Notes: generated from the sequence alone by a model not told the origin. DNA of 54,453 nt from an uncultured Chloroflexota bacterium (GCA_937870825.1 CALMZO010000273.1:1-54453), one strand, 5' to 3'. Positions 33,863 to 43,316 are shown, counted from the stretch's first letter. Numbers and translations are program-made.

Positions 33863-35416
33863 ATGGTTCAAACCTTTTGGCGCAGAACGGGCTTGATTGC
33901 GTTCGCCAATGCCGCCGCGTTGGGCTTGCAATTTTTGACGACGATCCTCATTGCGCGCGAATTTGGCGCGAGCGCGCAGATGGACGCGTACACGCTCGCG
34001 GTTTCGATTCCCGAAGCATTGCAGTACGTGCTGATGTTGGCGACGCTCAGTTTTGTGTTCACGCCGCTGTTTATTGACGAACGTTTGCAGCAGGGCGAAA
34101 ACGAAGCGTGGAGTATTGCATTCACCTTGCTGCTGCTCGTGTGCGGGTTCGTTTTGTTGTTGATTCCGCTTTTGTTTTTGGCGATGCCTGCGTTGATGTT
34201 TGCGCTCGCGCCCGGTTTTGCGCCCGACACCCGCGCGCTCGCCGTCGAACTGGGCGATTTGATTTTGCCCGGACTGTTTTATTACGCGACGGCGGGATTG
34301 CTGCTCGGTATCTGTTTTGCCTACGACGATTTCACCACCGCCGCGCTCAACACGCTGCTTGTCGCCGTTTTGAATCTCGCCGCATTTTTTTTCCTCGTGC
34401 AATTTTTGCAATGGGGCGTGCGCGGCTTGATGCTGGGGCGTTTGTTCGCGTTGGGCGCGCTGGAAATTTTTTTGCTTGTGCGTGCGCTGCGGTTCAAACC
34501 CCCGTGTGTCGAAAAAATCCGTTGGCGCAATCGTCATGCGTGGCGCGTGTTGACCTACCTGCCGCCGTACATGTTCGGCGCGTTGGCATGGCAAGTGCAG
34601 CTCTTGATAAGCCGCAGCTTGCTTTCGACGCTGGGCGCGGGCAGTGTTGCGGCGTGGGGTTATGGGCAACGGCTCTCCGATATCCCGATGGCAGTTCTGG
34701 GCGGTGCGATTGGCACAACATTTTTGCCGTCCTTTGCCAAACACGTTTCGGACAGGGACAACAGACAGGCGAGTGCGAGTTGGAATCATGCGCTCGTGCG
34801 TGTGTCGCTCCTGCTCGCGCCGCTGGCGGGATTTCTCACCGCGTTGGCAGTTCCCCTCATCACCGTTCTCTTGCAGCGCGGTGCGTTTGACGAGCGTTCC
34901 ACGCAAGCCACCGCGCTTGTGTTGATGGGACTGGCGCTCGGTTTGCCTGCGCGCGGAATCGGCGGACTGATTACGCGCGGACTGCCTGCCTTTCCGTCGC
35001 GCGTCCTCCCGATTCTTTTATCGGGAATTGCGATGGCGCTCACCATCGCGTTCCTGTTTGCGTTGATTGGCGCGCTCGGTCTCTTGGGCGTCGCGCTGGC
35101 GACCAGCATCGGCGAAGTGTTTTATGCGGTGGCGGGTACATTCATTTTCGCGCGGTGGTTGCACTCGAACTTTTTGTTCACGCTGCGCGTGCTTGCAAAA
35201 ATTTTTGTTGCCGCCGTAATTATTTTTTTTATCGGCGTGGCAGTCGTCTCGCTGGTCTCCAATCCGTTGCTCCAACTCGTCATTGCGGGCGCGTTGAGTT
35301 TCTGCGCGTATGCGGTGTTTGCGTACGCGCTCAATTTGCCCGAAACCCGCGCGGTGCAGCAAATCGTCTCCAACGCATCTGAAAAATGCTCCACCATGCT
35401 CAAGGGATTGAAATAA
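33863..35416 (+). CDS. MurJ/MviN-like lipid-linked oligosaccharide flippase
   Basis: A 517-residue polytopic protein with about 13-14 spans, of MviN/MurJ type within the MOP superfamily. Family-like stretches include FGASAQMDAYTLAVSIPE, FVFTPLFIDERLQ, YGQRLSDIPMAVLGGAIG with TTFLPSFAKH, and LLQRGAFDERSTQAT. True MurJ flips lipid II; copies inside polysaccharide clusters usually handle other lipid-linked glycans, and the setting favours that. The ATG at 33863 is preferred over an overlapping TTG. No peptidoglycan genes are near. Confidence 0.85.
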   Translation: MVQTFWRRTGLIAFANAAALGLQFLTTILIAREFGASAQMDAYTLAVSIPEALQYVLMLATLSFVFTPLFIDERLQQGENEAWSIAFTLLLLVCGFVLLLIPLLFLAMPALMFALAPGFAPDTRALAVELGDLILPGLFYYATAGLLLGICFAYDDFTTAALNTLLVAVLNLAAFFFLVQFLQWGVRGLMLGRLFALGALEIFLLVRALRFKPPCVEKIRWRNRHAWRVLTYLPPYMFGALAWQVQLLISRSLLSTLGAGSVAAWGYGQRLSDIPMAVLGGAIGTTFLPSFAKHVSDRDNRQASASWNHALVRVSLLLAPLAGFLTALAVPLITVLLQRGAFDERSTQATALVLMGLALGLPARGIGGLITRGLPAFPSRVLPILLSGIAMALTIAFLFALIGALGLLGVALATSIGEVFYAVAGTFIFARWLHSNFLFTLRVLAKIFVAAVIIFFIGVAVVSLVSNPLLQLVIAGALSFCAYAVFAYALNLPETRAVQQIVSNASEKCSTMLKGLK

Positions 35417-35506
35417 TCGGTTGATTTCTTTGCATCGCGTGCGTAAACATCCATTTTTGAGATGTGTTGGCGGCGCAATGGGGACGGCTCCGGTCGCGTT
35501 CTTGAA

Positions 35507-36280
35507 ATGCTCATTTCCGTACACAAAAGAACGTTCCACGTTCACGCCGACGAATGGGACGCGTACTGGCAAGAGGTGCAGCGCGGCGAATGGGAACCCG
35601 AAACGTTTGCATTGCTGGAGCGTTTCACCGACGCGCAGCATTCGATGATTGACCTTGGCGCGTGGATTGGTCCGACGGTGTTGTATGCGTGTCAACGGGT
35701 GCGCGCCGTGTATGCGCTGGAACCGGACCCGGTGGCGTTTGGCAAACTCGCCGCGAATGTCGCACTCAATCAACCGCGCTCCGCCAACATTCATCTTTTT
35801 AACACGGCGATTGCGAACAAGAACGGCGCGCTTTGGCTCAACGCGGTTGTGCGCGCGGGGGACTCGGCTTCGACGACGCTCGCGCACAAAGCAGAACGTT
35901 CGTGGCGCGTGCAGGCGGTGCGTTTGGAGGATTTCGCACAGCAAAACAAAATTGACGACTGCAATTTTATCAAGATGGATATTGAAGGCGGCGAGTTTCG
36001 AGTCATTCCGAGCGCCGCGCGCTGGCTGGAGCAAATTCGTCCCGTGTTGTATTTGAGTTTGCATCCGGCGCAACTGTACTGGTCGGGCGCGCGTGTGCTG
36101 CGCCTGTCGCCGCCGCTGCGCGCAAAGTATGTAGCCGACGCTACGAAAAATGTATTGGACGCGCTCGCGTTTTATCGGCATTGTTACACCGCGCACGGCA
36201 AGCCTATCGCGCGCACAGAAATCATCGAGCGCGCGCGCAAATTGGAAAATACCGCGTTCGTCCTGGCAGACGCGTGGTGA
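35507..36280 (+). CDS. FkbM family methyltransferase
   Basis: A 257-residue SAM-dependent methyltransferase from the ATG at 35507; an in-frame ATG at 35462 would add 15 residues of unlikely composition. SMIDLGAWIGPTVLYA is motif I, with W-I in place of the more common N-x-G. VYALEPDPVAF follows, then FIKMDIEGGEFRVIP, the FkbM signature. It is expected to methylate a glycan hydroxyl. It is the third FkbM gene, shorter and more diverged than those at 10627 and 23333. A TTG-started GT4 gene follows 18 bases later. Confidence 0.8.
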   Translation: MLISVHKRTFHVHADEWDAYWQEVQRGEWEPETFALLERFTDAQHSMIDLGAWIGPTVLYACQRVRAVYALEPDPVAFGKLAANVALNQPRSANIHLFNTAIANKNGALWLNAVVRAGDSASTTLAHKAERSWRVQAVRLEDFAQQNKIDDCNFIKMDIEGGEFRVIPSAARWLEQIRPVLYLSLHPAQLYWSGARVLRLSPPLRAKYVADATKNVLDALAFYRHCYTAHGKPIARTEIIERARKLENTAFVLADAW

Positions 36281-36298
36281 CAGTGCCTCTGAATTTTC

Positions 36299-37429
36299 TT
36301 GACGCGCAACATTCTGTATGTGTCGTTGTTCGGCGGACTGGGCGGCGGGGAAACCAGTCTGCTCGCCTATCTGCGCGCGCTTGACCGCACGCACTATGCG
36401 CCGCGCGTGATTTGCGGCGCAGACGGCGCGTTTGTGGACGCGCTCTGCGAAAACAATATCCCCGTTCAGGTCATTCCCTTTGCTCCCATTTCAAAACGAA
36501 ATATCTCGCGCGATTTTTTTTACGCGCTGTATCAAGATTTGCGCGTGCAGCCGACCGCGCTGATTCACTGCAACAATTCCGAAGGCGCGCACTATGCCGC
36601 TCCGTTCGCAAAATTTTTAGGGATGCCGCTTGTGCTCACCATGCACGGCGCATGGCAGCTGGAACGACGCTGGAAACGAACCTTTATCGAATGGTCTACC
36701 ACGCGCGTTCTCACCCCGACGCAATTGCTCGCTCAAACGTTTCTCCAAAAAAATCCGCGAATGCGCGAGCGCATCACCGTACTGCCGTTCGGCGTGGACA
36801 CGCGCGAATTTTCACCCGGCGCGCGCGACGAAACGCTTGCGGATGAATTTGGAATTGCGCGCGACGCGCCTATCGTGACATTGCTCGCGCGTTTTCAATC
36901 GGTCAAAGGACATGCCAATCTTTTGGACGCAATTCCCCGGATTCTCGATGCGTTTCCCGGTACGCGGTTCCTCTTTGTCGGCGATGCCGCGTTCGACACT
37001 CGCGATGCGAATGAAACGCGGCACGCGGTGATGGAACGCGTGAACGCCGATGCGCGGCTGCGCGCGGCGATTGTTTTCGCAGGATTTCGACGCGACATTC
37101 CGCGCGTGCTGCGCGCGACGGATGTGTTGGTGTCGCCGTCGGATTTTGAATCGTACGGCATGGCGATTTTGGAGGCGATGGCGTGCGGCGTGCCGGTGGT
37201 TTCGACGAATGTGGGCGGACCGTCCGAAACGCTATTGGAGGGCGAAACGGGTTTTTTGATTCCGCCGCGTGACCCGAACGCGTTGGCGGCGCGTGTGATT
37301 CAACTGTTGGCGAATCGAGATTTGCGGTACGCGATGGGCGCGAACGGGCGACGCCGCGTGGAAACGCATTACGCGCTCGCGGACAGTGTCGCGCGCTTGC
37401 AAGACATTTACAGCGGGCTGTGCCGATGA
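36299..37429 (+). CDS. GT4 family glycosyltransferase
   Basis: A 376-residue GT-B enzyme starting at TTG, the only start that keeps the conserved NILYVSLFGGLGGGETSL opening. The donor half has VTLLARFQSVKGHANLLDAI, FVGDAAF and PSDFESYGMAILEAMACG with the E-x7-E motif. It would add a sugar to a lipid-linked intermediate in the cytoplasm. It is the first of three consecutive GT4 genes. Its TGA overlaps the next ATG. Substrate unknown; its branch resembles GT4 enzymes of capsule clusters. Confidence 0.85.
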   Translation: MTRNILYVSLFGGLGGGETSLLAYLRALDRTHYAPRVICGADGAFVDALCENNIPVQVIPFAPISKRNISRDFFYALYQDLRVQPTALIHCNNSEGAHYAAPFAKFLGMPLVLTMHGAWQLERRWKRTFIEWSTTRVLTPTQLLAQTFLQKNPRMRERITVLPFGVDTREFSPGARDETLADEFGIARDAPIVTLLARFQSVKGHANLLDAIPRILDAFPGTRFLFVGDAAFDTRDANETRHAVMERVNADARLRAAIVFAGFRRDIPRVLRATDVLVSPSDFESYGMAILEAMACGVPVVSTNVGGPSETLLEGETGFLIPPRDPNALAARVIQLLANRDLRYAMGANGRRRVETHYALADSVARLQDIYSGLCR

Positions 37430-38607
37430 GAATTTTGTTTGTCACGCCCGAACCGCCGTTTCCGATAACGGACGGGGCGCGATTGGTGGTGGCGAATCTC
37501 GCGCGAGAATTGGCGAAACAACATCGGCTCGCGCTCCTCACATTTTCCGTCGGGGAAATATCGGATGACCTTGCGGTGTATTTTGAAATCGTGCGCACGG
37601 TTCCGCGTCCCACTTTTTCGCGCTGGCGCAAACGCGCGCAGACGTTTATAGACCCGCTGCCGCTGTTGGTGCGCGCGCATACATCGGAGGAATTTAGCAA
37701 GTCGCTGTGCGAATTGCTCGGCGCAAATCAATTCGATGTCGCGCACTTTGATACGCCGCTGGTTGCCGGTTATCTGGCGAACTCTTTGCCGACTGTCCTT
37801 GCGCCGCATGACACGCTGACTGCCCATTTGCAGCAGATGGCTCGATATGCGCCGCGCCGAAAGCAGCGCCTGCTCGCGCGCACGCAAATTTCCAGGATGC
37901 GGCGTTTTGAAACAATGGCGTACGCGCGCGCGACGCGTGTGGTGTTTGTGACAGACCGCGAGAAAAACGCATTCCAAACGTTTGCGCCGCAGGTGGACGC
38001 GCGGGTCATTCCGAATGGCGTGGACGCGGATTTTTTCGCGCCGCGCGCAGTCGCGCAGATTCCGCACAGCATCGCATTTTTGGGCGTAATGGGTTACGCG
38101 CCGAATGCGAGCGCCGCGCGCTATTTCGTACAAAACATGCTGCCGCAGATTTGGCAACAAATACCGGACGCGACCTTTTCCATCATTGGACGGGAGCCGA
38201 CGGCGGACGTTCGCGCCTTGAGCGCCGATACCCGCATCCGTGTAACGGGAACGGTGGACGACGTGCGCCCGGAACTGGCGGCGCACGCAATCGTGGTTGC
38301 GCCGATGCGCGCGGCGGGCGGCATCAAAAACAAAGTGTTGGAGGCAATGGCGATGGGCAAACCGAGCGTCGCTACGCCCGAAGCCGTCGAAGGGCTTGAC
38401 GCGCGGGACGGACAAGAAATTGCGATTGCGCGCACGGCGGACGAATTTGCACAACGATGCGTGCGCCTCTTGAATGACGCAAACGAACGCGAACGATTCT
38501 CACACAACGCGCGCGCATGGGCGCTAAAGCATTCGTGGAAGCAAACGGCGGCGCAGTATGCGGCGTTGTACCAAGAAGCGATTGGTGAGTTTCGCGTACG
38601 GGAATGA
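37426..38607 (+). CDS. GT4 family glycosyltransferase
   Basis: A 393-residue GT-B enzyme starting at the ATG at 37426 (ATGA overlap). The opening MRILFVTPEPPFPITDGARL resembles exopolysaccharide GT4 enzymes that start TPxxPxPxxDGxR. The middle has APHDTLTAHLQQM and VFVTDREKNAF; the donor half has AFLGVMGYAPNASAARYF and APMRAAGGIKNKVLEAMAMG. The first glutamate of E-x7-E is replaced by the AAGG-I-K-N-K motif typical of this branch, not by damage. Donor unknown. Eighteen bases separate it from the next gene. Confidence 0.84.
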   Translation: MRILFVTPEPPFPITDGARLVVANLARELAKQHRLALLTFSVGEISDDLAVYFEIVRTVPRPTFSRWRKRAQTFIDPLPLLVRAHTSEEFSKSLCELLGANQFDVAHFDTPLVAGYLANSLPTVLAPHDTLTAHLQQMARYAPRRKQRLLARTQISRMRRFETMAYARATRVVFVTDREKNAFQTFAPQVDARVIPNGVDADFFAPRAVAQIPHSIAFLGVMGYAPNASAARYFVQNMLPQIWQQIPDATFSIIGREPTADVRALSADTRIRVTGTVDDVRPELAAHAIVVAPMRAAGGIKNKVLEAMAMGKPSVATPEAVEGLDARDGQEIAIARTADEFAQRCVRLLNDANERERFSHNARAWALKHSWKQTAAQYAALYQEAIGEFRVRE

Positions 38608-38625
38608 AACGTCGGTGGCTTGCGT

Positions 38626-39780
38626 ATGCGCGTGGTTTGTGTTGAACACAAGACGATTTTTGGCGGCGGACAAATTGCGCTGTTGAATCTGCTGCGTGAA
38701 TTTCAACGCGCGCACACAGGCGTAGAGGGCTGCATTGTGTGTCCACCGAACGCGGAACTCGTACCTCACGCGAACGTGTACGGCATCGAAACCGTTTTGC
38801 TCGAACCGGGCGCTATCGAAAAAACGCGCGGCGTCGTTTGGAATTTCGCGCAGCGCGTCGCCCCGACCGCGCGCTTGCTTCGAGTCGTGCGTCGTTCGCG
38901 CCCGCGCGTCATCGTGGCGAACGGCGCGTTTTCTTTTTTGGCGAGCGTGTTTGCGGCAAAACTCGCGCGTATCCCAATCGTTTGGTGGGAACACAATACG
39001 ACGCTGCCGGGTGATGCGATTTTGAAACGCATGATTGGTTGGGCAACTCAGATTGTCGTCGTGAGTGAAATCATTCGCACACAATTTGTACAGCTCGTTC
39101 CCGACGCGCGCGAAAAAATTTCGGTGATTTATAACGGCGTGGATGTTGACCAATTTTCTGAAACGCGAGAAACGGGTAGCGAGGAACGAAAAACGAAAAA
39201 CGAGAGATTGCGGGAGTTGGGATGGAATGAAAATGCGCGCGTGGTGGGCACGGTGAGCCGTCTGGCACCGGAAAAGGGCGTGGACAATTTTATTGAAACG
39301 GCGGCGCAAATTGCGCGCATGCGCGACGACGTACATTTTTTGCTCGTGGGCGACGGACCTGAACGCGCGCAGTTGGAACAACGCGTGCGAGAACTGCATT
39401 TGGAGACGCGCGTCGCCTTTGCGGGTTTTCGCGACGATGTAGAAAACGAATTGCGGGTGATGGATGTTGTGTTATTTCCATTTCTCGCGGAAGCATTCCC
39501 ACTCGCGGTGTTGGAGGCGATGGCGAGTGCGCGTCCGATTGTGGCAACGGATGTTGGCGGTGTGCGCGAACAGCTTGTTGACGGCGAAACAGGTGTCATT
39601 GTCCCCCCGCGTGATGTCGCGGCGATGACGCGCGCGGTGTTGGAATTGTTGCGTGACGAAAATGCAGGACGCGTGTTTGGCGAACGGGCGCGCGCGCGCG
39701 TGGCGGAACATTTTTCCCTCGCGCAACAAGCGCGACACATGAAAAAAATTTTCGAGCGGGCGGCACGCGGTCACGAATGA
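38626..39780 (+). CDS. GT4 family glycosyltransferase with an in-frame heptamer-repeat insertion
   Basis: A 384-residue GT-B enzyme starting at the ATG at 38626 rather than a TTG two codons earlier. KTIFGGGQIALLNLL at the start, VVWWEHNTTLPGD and VIYNGVDVDQFSE lead to the donor half GTVSRLAPEKGVDNFIE. LVGDGPERAQLE and PFLAEAFPLAVLEAMASA carry the E-x7-E motif. Residues about 181-194, at the junction of the two domains, are encoded by a 7-bp tandem repeat (39166-39207) and are rich in R, E, K and T. That linker is probably an expansion tolerated between domains. Confidence 0.85.
   Translation: MRVVCVEHKTIFGGGQIALLNLLREFQRAHTGVEGCIVCPPNAELVPHANVYGIETVLLEPGAIEKTRGVVWNFAQRVAPTARLLRVVRRSRPRVIVANGAFSFLASVFAAKLARIPIVWWEHNTTLPGDAILKRMIGWATQIVVVSEIIRTQFVQLVPDAREKISVIYNGVDVDQFSETRETGSEERKTKNERLRELGWNENARVVGTVSRLAPEKGVDNFIETAAQIARMRDDVHFLLVGDGPERAQLEQRVRELHLETRVAFAGFRDDVENELRVMDVVLFPFLAEAFPLAVLEAMASARPIVATDVGGVREQLVDGETGVIVPPRDVAAMTRAVLELLRDENAGRVFGERARARVAEHFSLAQQARHMKKIFERAARGHE
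39166..39207 (+). repeat. 7-bp tandem repeat inside a glycosyltransferase gene
   Basis: Six degenerate units starting with CG (CGAGAAA, CGGGTAG, CGAGGAA, CGAAAAA twice, CGAGAGA). Forty-two bases equal 14 codons, so the frame is kept. It encodes a charged interdomain linker. Confidence 0.75.
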
Positions 39781-39793
39781 CTTGTTCAATCCA

Positions 39794-41173
39794 ATGAACC
39801 GGCGATTTTGGATGCGCGTCACGTTGGTTAGTCTCGGCGCGCTCGTTTTGTTATGGATGCCGTTGTGGAATCGCTATCCACTCGTCTTTTCCGACACGGG
39901 CACGTACCTGTTTTCCGCGTGGCAATTGTTTGTGCCGGTGGACCGCCCTATTGGTTATGGCTTGTTTATTCGCGCGGCATCGCTCGCGCCGAGTGTGTGG
40001 GCGATTGTTTTCGCGCAAGCGTTGGGAACGAGCGCGCTGTTGTTTCGCAATGCGGAACTGCTGCTGCCGCAAACGTCGGGGGTCGAATTTTTTGCGTTCG
40101 GGTTGACTGTGCTGACCGCGCTGTTGACGAATGTTTCGATGTTTGTGGGTTGGGTGATGCCCGATGTGTTTGCAAGTTGGGTGTTTTTGGGCGCGGTGTG
40201 GTTTTGGTTGGCGCGCGCGCGGCATGAAAAAATTGTTGCCGCGCTTTTTGTCACATTCGCGTTTCTCGTACACAACAGCCATTTGTGGATTGCGTTAGGC
40301 GCGCTTGGCATCGTTTCGATTTTTTTGGTGTGGCGCGCAAAGGAACGACGCGCGGTTGTGCGAAATTCCGCGCTGGTGTTCGCGCTCATTCTTTTTGGAA
40401 TTGGTTTGAATGTGGGAATCAACGCGTGGCTCGGCAAAGGGTTTTCGCCCGGACGCGGCGGCAGTACGTTTTTTGTGAATCGTTTGCACGAGACGGGAAT
40501 TTTGCGCGTGACGCTCGCGCGGTATTGCGAAACAGAAACTTGGACGTTGTGTGCGGCGCGTGAAACCTTGAACGCGCACGAAGGCGAATTGGGCTGGTTC
40601 TTGTGGAATGAAAACAGCCCGCTCGCGCAGACCGATTGGGAAACGGCGGCGGCGGAACACGGCGCGATTGCGCGGCGCGCGTTGGAATGCTGCCTCGCGG
40701 AATTCTTGAACATCAGTGCGCGTTCGAGTTGGGAACTGTTTTGGCTCATCGAACGCGAACATGATTTGCTCCCGCAGCCCGCTTCCAGTGACGCCGCGCG
40801 TGCGGTACGGGAATTGTATCCGCGCGAATGGGCGATGTTTCAAGCGAGTGGGCAGCAGCACGGCGCGCCGCCGCCGGGTTATGTGTTCGCGGCGTCACCG
40901 CTTGTGCGCGAATTGGTTTGGCTCGGCGCCGCGCTGATTCTATTTTTAGTCGCGTGGCTCCGGCGTGATGCGCGTTGGCTCGCGGTGTGGTTCGCACTGT
41001 TTGTATTTCTCGGAGTGAATGCGCTCGTGACAGGTTCCTTGAGCGGCGTGTTTGCGCGGTATCAAGCGCGCGTGTTTTGGCTCGTGACGTTTTTTGTGTT
41101 GACGTACGCGGTGAATTGGTTTCTGACGCGTCGCGTCATGGCAGCCAACGGCAACATTTTCAATTTTCCATAA
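39794..41173 (+). CDS. uncharacterised polytopic membrane protein, possible GT-C fold
   Basis: A 459-residue protein with about ten hydrophobic segments. I do not recognise a named family. After the first span, LVFSDTGTYLFSAWQLF followed by VDRPIGYGLFIRAASL resembles the outer loop of GT-C glycosyltransferases, where an acidic residue and an R-P/T-P-x-Y-P-like motif sit at the same place. A long soluble region lies between about 225 and 365. The ATG at 39794 is chosen over a TTG at 39782. Position between two GT4 genes suggests glycan transfer or modification on the outer face. Confidence 0.7.
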   Translation: MNRRFWMRVTLVSLGALVLLWMPLWNRYPLVFSDTGTYLFSAWQLFVPVDRPIGYGLFIRAASLAPSVWAIVFAQALGTSALLFRNAELLLPQTSGVEFFAFGLTVLTALLTNVSMFVGWVMPDVFASWVFLGAVWFWLARARHEKIVAALFVTFAFLVHNSHLWIALGALGIVSIFLVWRAKERRAVVRNSALVFALILFGIGLNVGINAWLGKGFSPGRGGSTFFVNRLHETGILRVTLARYCETETWTLCAARETLNAHEGELGWFLWNENSPLAQTDWETAAAEHGAIARRALECCLAEFLNISARSSWELFWLIEREHDLLPQPASSDAARAVRELYPREWAMFQASGQQHGAPPPGYVFAASPLVRELVWLGAALILFLVAWLRRDARWLAVWFALFVFLGVNALVTGSLSGVFARYQARVFWLVTFFVLTYAVNWFLTRRVMAANGNIFNFP

Positions 41174-41201
41174 CTCCGTTTGCCCATCATCCATTCCACT
41201 C

Positions 41202-42398
41202 ATGCGAATCGCCGTCAACCTTTTGCCGTTCCGCGAACAGCTCGCGGGCGCGGGACAGTACACGCAAAACATTTTGCGCGAACTTGTCACGCGCGACGCA
41301 AAAAACGAATATATTTTTTTTCTTACGCCGCGCGCCGAAACGCATTTCGCGTTTGAAGAATCAAACATTACGCGCGTATTCGTACCGCTGCCCGATTCGA
41401 TTGCCGCGCGCATCGCGTATGAGCAGTTCGTTTTGCCGTTTCAACTCGCGCAGCACGAGATTGATTTGTTGTTCACGCCGTCGGTGGCCATTCCGTTCTT
41501 GTGGCGCGGAAAAAAGGTCACGATAATCTATGATATGATAGCTGAACATGCTCCGCATGTTCTACCGTTTGGGAACAAAAAACGTTCCGAAACGGTATCG
41601 GCACAAACCGTCGTCAAGTATCCTCCGCTTCGCAATGCGTACGTAAAATGGATGTCGCGTTTTGCCGCGCGACAGTCCGACGCCGTTATCACGATTTCCG
41701 AAAATTCACGCCGCGAGATTTCTGAATTTGCGCGCGTGTCAACCGAAAAAATTTTTCTCGCGCCGCCCGCGACAACGTTGCAGCGCGCAGCCGATGTGGA
41801 AACCTTGACGCGCGCGCGCGAAATATACCGCCTGCCCGAACGATTCATTCTGTATTTGGGTACGCTCGAACCGGGAAAAAATTTACCGCGCCTCATTCAA
41901 GCGTACGCGCAACTGAAACGCCAGCATCCCGAATTGGAACAGCAGCTCGTTCTCGCGGGCGCGCAAGGTTGGGGCGTGCGCGACATCGAAAACGAAATTC
42001 AAAAAAGCGACGCAACCGGTTTTCACCTCATCGGTTTTGTGGACGAAGCAGACCTCGCCGCGTTGTATTCGCTCGCCGATGTGTTTGTGTATCCTTCGCT
42101 CTATGAGGGATTCGGAATGCCGCCGCTCGAAGCGATGGCGTGCGGAACGCCTGTGATTGTTTCGAATGTTTCATCGCTGCCCCAAGTGCTTGGCGATTTG
42201 TGGACGGGCAAACGCGCGGGGTTGCTCGTTCCGCCCGATGATGTGAACGCGTTGGCGAATGCGATGGCGCGCGTGTTGACGGACACCGCGTTGTGTGAAA
42301 AAGTGCGCGCGTTGGGAGTGGAACGCGCGCGCGCGTTTTCGTGGGAGCGGAGCGCAGAGGTTGTACGGCAAGTGATTGCGGGCGTGCGTAAAACGTGA
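41202..42398 (+). CDS. GT4 family glycosyltransferase
   Basis: A 398-residue GT-B enzyme. The opening [20 protein letters not shown] is typical of GT4 enzymes. [13 protein letters not shown] and [11 protein letters not shown] are acceptor-half motifs. [32 protein letters not shown] and [18 protein letters not shown] (E-x7-E) make up the donor half. Residues about 115-150 show an insertion beginning at the L-P-F-G-N-K-K stretch. The end of the gene runs into a 7-bp tandem repeat (42395-42429) that contains the stop codon. Confidence 0.86.
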   Translation: MRIAVNLLPFREQLAGAGQYTQNILRELVTRDAKNEYIFFLTPRAETHFAFEESNITRVFVPLPDSIAARIAYEQFVLPFQLAQHEIDLLFTPSVAIPFLWRGKKVTIIYDMIAEHAPHVLPFGNKKRSETVSAQTVVKYPPLRNAYVKWMSRFAARQSDAVITISENSRREISEFARVSTEKIFLAPPATTLQRAADVETLTRAREIYRLPERFILYLGTLEPGKNLPRLIQAYAQLKRQHPELEQQLVLAGAQGWGVRDIENEIQKSDATGFHLIGFVDEADLAALYSLADVFVYPSLYEGFGMPPLEAMACGTPVIVSNVSSLPQVLGDLWTGKRAGLLVPPDDVNALANAMARVLTDTALCEKVRALGVERARAFSWERSAEVVRQVIAGVRKT

Positions 42399-42429
42399 AA
42401 CGTCAAGCGTCAAACGTGATGCGTGATTT
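42395..42429 (+). repeat. 7-bp tandem repeat overlapping a stop codon
   Basis: Five degenerate units starting with GT (GTGAAAC, GTCAAGC, GTCAAAC, GTGATGC, GTGATTT). The TGA of the preceding glycosyltransferase lies in the first unit. Confidence 0.75.
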
Positions 42430-42430
42430 T

Positions 42431-42490
42431 GGATTCGATGCTTTAGCAGGTTTCTGACTCATCCACGTAACCGACTAAAGTCTCGAATCC
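42431..42490. repeat. 60-bp stem-loop with 16-bp arms
   Basis: GGATTCGATGCTTTAG (42431-42446) pairs with CTAAAGTCTCGAATCC (42475-42490) at 14 of 16 positions around a 28-base loop. A near-identical right arm, CTAAAGCGTCGAATCC, lies at 23171-23186 in another intergenic element. No U-tract follows, so it is more likely a dispersed palindromic repeat than a terminator. Confidence 0.6.
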
Positions 42491-42500
42491 GCAATGGGCT

Positions 42501-43307
42501 TTGGATTTATCCATCATTCTTTTAGTGTGGCGCGATGAAAAATTTTTGCGCGCGTGTCTCGATTCAATTGCGAATGCGCGCGCGGATTTGCATCTCGAAA
42601 TTGTCTTGATTCAAAATGGAGTGACGTTTGATACATCACGTTTGACGGAACTCTCACTGTCTGTAATTCAAAATCCAACGAATCGGGGCATTGCGCCCGC
42701 GCGGAATCAGGGAATGCAAATTGCGCGCGGACGGTACGTGATGTTGCTGGATGTGGACACGCGCGTTGCCCAAGATAGTTTGAGGAATCTTGTTTGTTTT
42801 ATGGATGAAAATTTGGACGCGGGCTTGGCGGGTCCGCGCTTGCAAGATGCGGATGGCAATTTACAATATACCTGTCGCAAACTGCCGACGCTGTGGAGCA
42901 AAGTTTTGCGGCGCGTTCCGACGCGGTGGGCGCAAGCCGCACTCGCGGATGAATTGCTGTACGCCTATGACCATCGCGCGCCGCGCGCGGTGGATTATGT
43001 CATCGGCGCGGGTCAACTCATTCGCCGCGACGCGATGGAACAAATTGGCTGGCTGGATGAAAAAATTTTTTACGGACCCGAAGATGTGGACTATTGTATT
43101 CGCATGTGGCGCGCGGGTTGGCGCGTGATGTATGTGCCGGACGCGATAGTGATTCACGACGAGCAGCGATTGACGAAACAACGCGCGTTTTCAAAATTGT
43201 CCTTGATTCATGCATATGGACTCGCGCATTTTTTTTGGAAATACAAGTACGCGTTCAGGCGTCCCGCGTTGATGGGGGCAGGCACAAGGCACAGCCCCTA
43301 CGCTTAA
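42501..43307 (+). CDS. GT2 family glycosyltransferase
   Basis: A 268-residue inverting GT-A enzyme with a TTG start; MDLSIILLVWRDEKFL is the usual GT2 opening, and no in-frame ATG fits. The donor-binding motif VLIQNG, the DxD-like MLLDVDTRV, and the acceptor motifs VIGAGQLIRRDAMEQIGWLDEKIF and EDVDYCIRMWRAGWRVMY place it with WbbL-like rhamnosyltransferases. It is a relative of the GT2 at 31842. The last 11 residues (M-G-A-G-T-R-H-S-P-Y-A) are supplied by a REP-like repeat, so the native C-terminus may have been replaced. Confidence 0.83.
   Translation: MDLSIILLVWRDEKFLRACLDSIANARADLHLEIVLIQNGVTFDTSRLTELSLSVIQNPTNRGIAPARNQGMQIARGRYVMLLDVDTRVAQDSLRNLVCFMDENLDAGLAGPRLQDADGNLQYTCRKLPTLWSKVLRRVPTRWAQAALADELLYAYDHRAPRAVDYVIGAGQLIRRDAMEQIGWLDEKIFYGPEDVDYCIRMWRAGWRVMYVPDAIVIHDEQRLTKQRAFSKLSLIHAYGLAHFFWKYKYAFRRPALMGAGTRHSPYA
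43271..43301 (+). repeat. REP-like element, copy 1 (3' end of GT2 gene)
   Basis: GATGGGGGCAGG followed by CACAAGGCACAGCCCCTAC. A second copy with a 9-base length difference lies inside a coding region at 45006-45043; the last 20 bases match at 17 positions. Confidence 0.6.
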
Positions 43308-43316
43308 CGTATTCCG

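Noticed and set aside
32729..34906. A 725-codon open frame on the minus strand, antisense to the epimerase and the MurJ-like gene
   Set aside because: Its product is a low-complexity mixture rich in R, H and Q with no domain, as expected opposite strongly G/C-ending codons. The plus-strand genes have clear motifs throughout.
35018..36394. A 458-codon minus-strand frame over the MurJ and FkbM genes
   Set aside because: It is a codon-bias shadow and spans two real genes and their gap.
37426..38607. Damaged GT4 active site because the usual E-x7-E first glutamate is absent
   Set aside because: The A-A-G-G-I-K-N-K-V-L-E-A-M version is the normal form in this GT4 branch.
42398..42500. Rho-independent terminator at the 60-bp hairpin
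   Set aside because: The loop is 28 bases and no U-tract follows. The shared arm at 23171-23186 favours a dispersed repeat.
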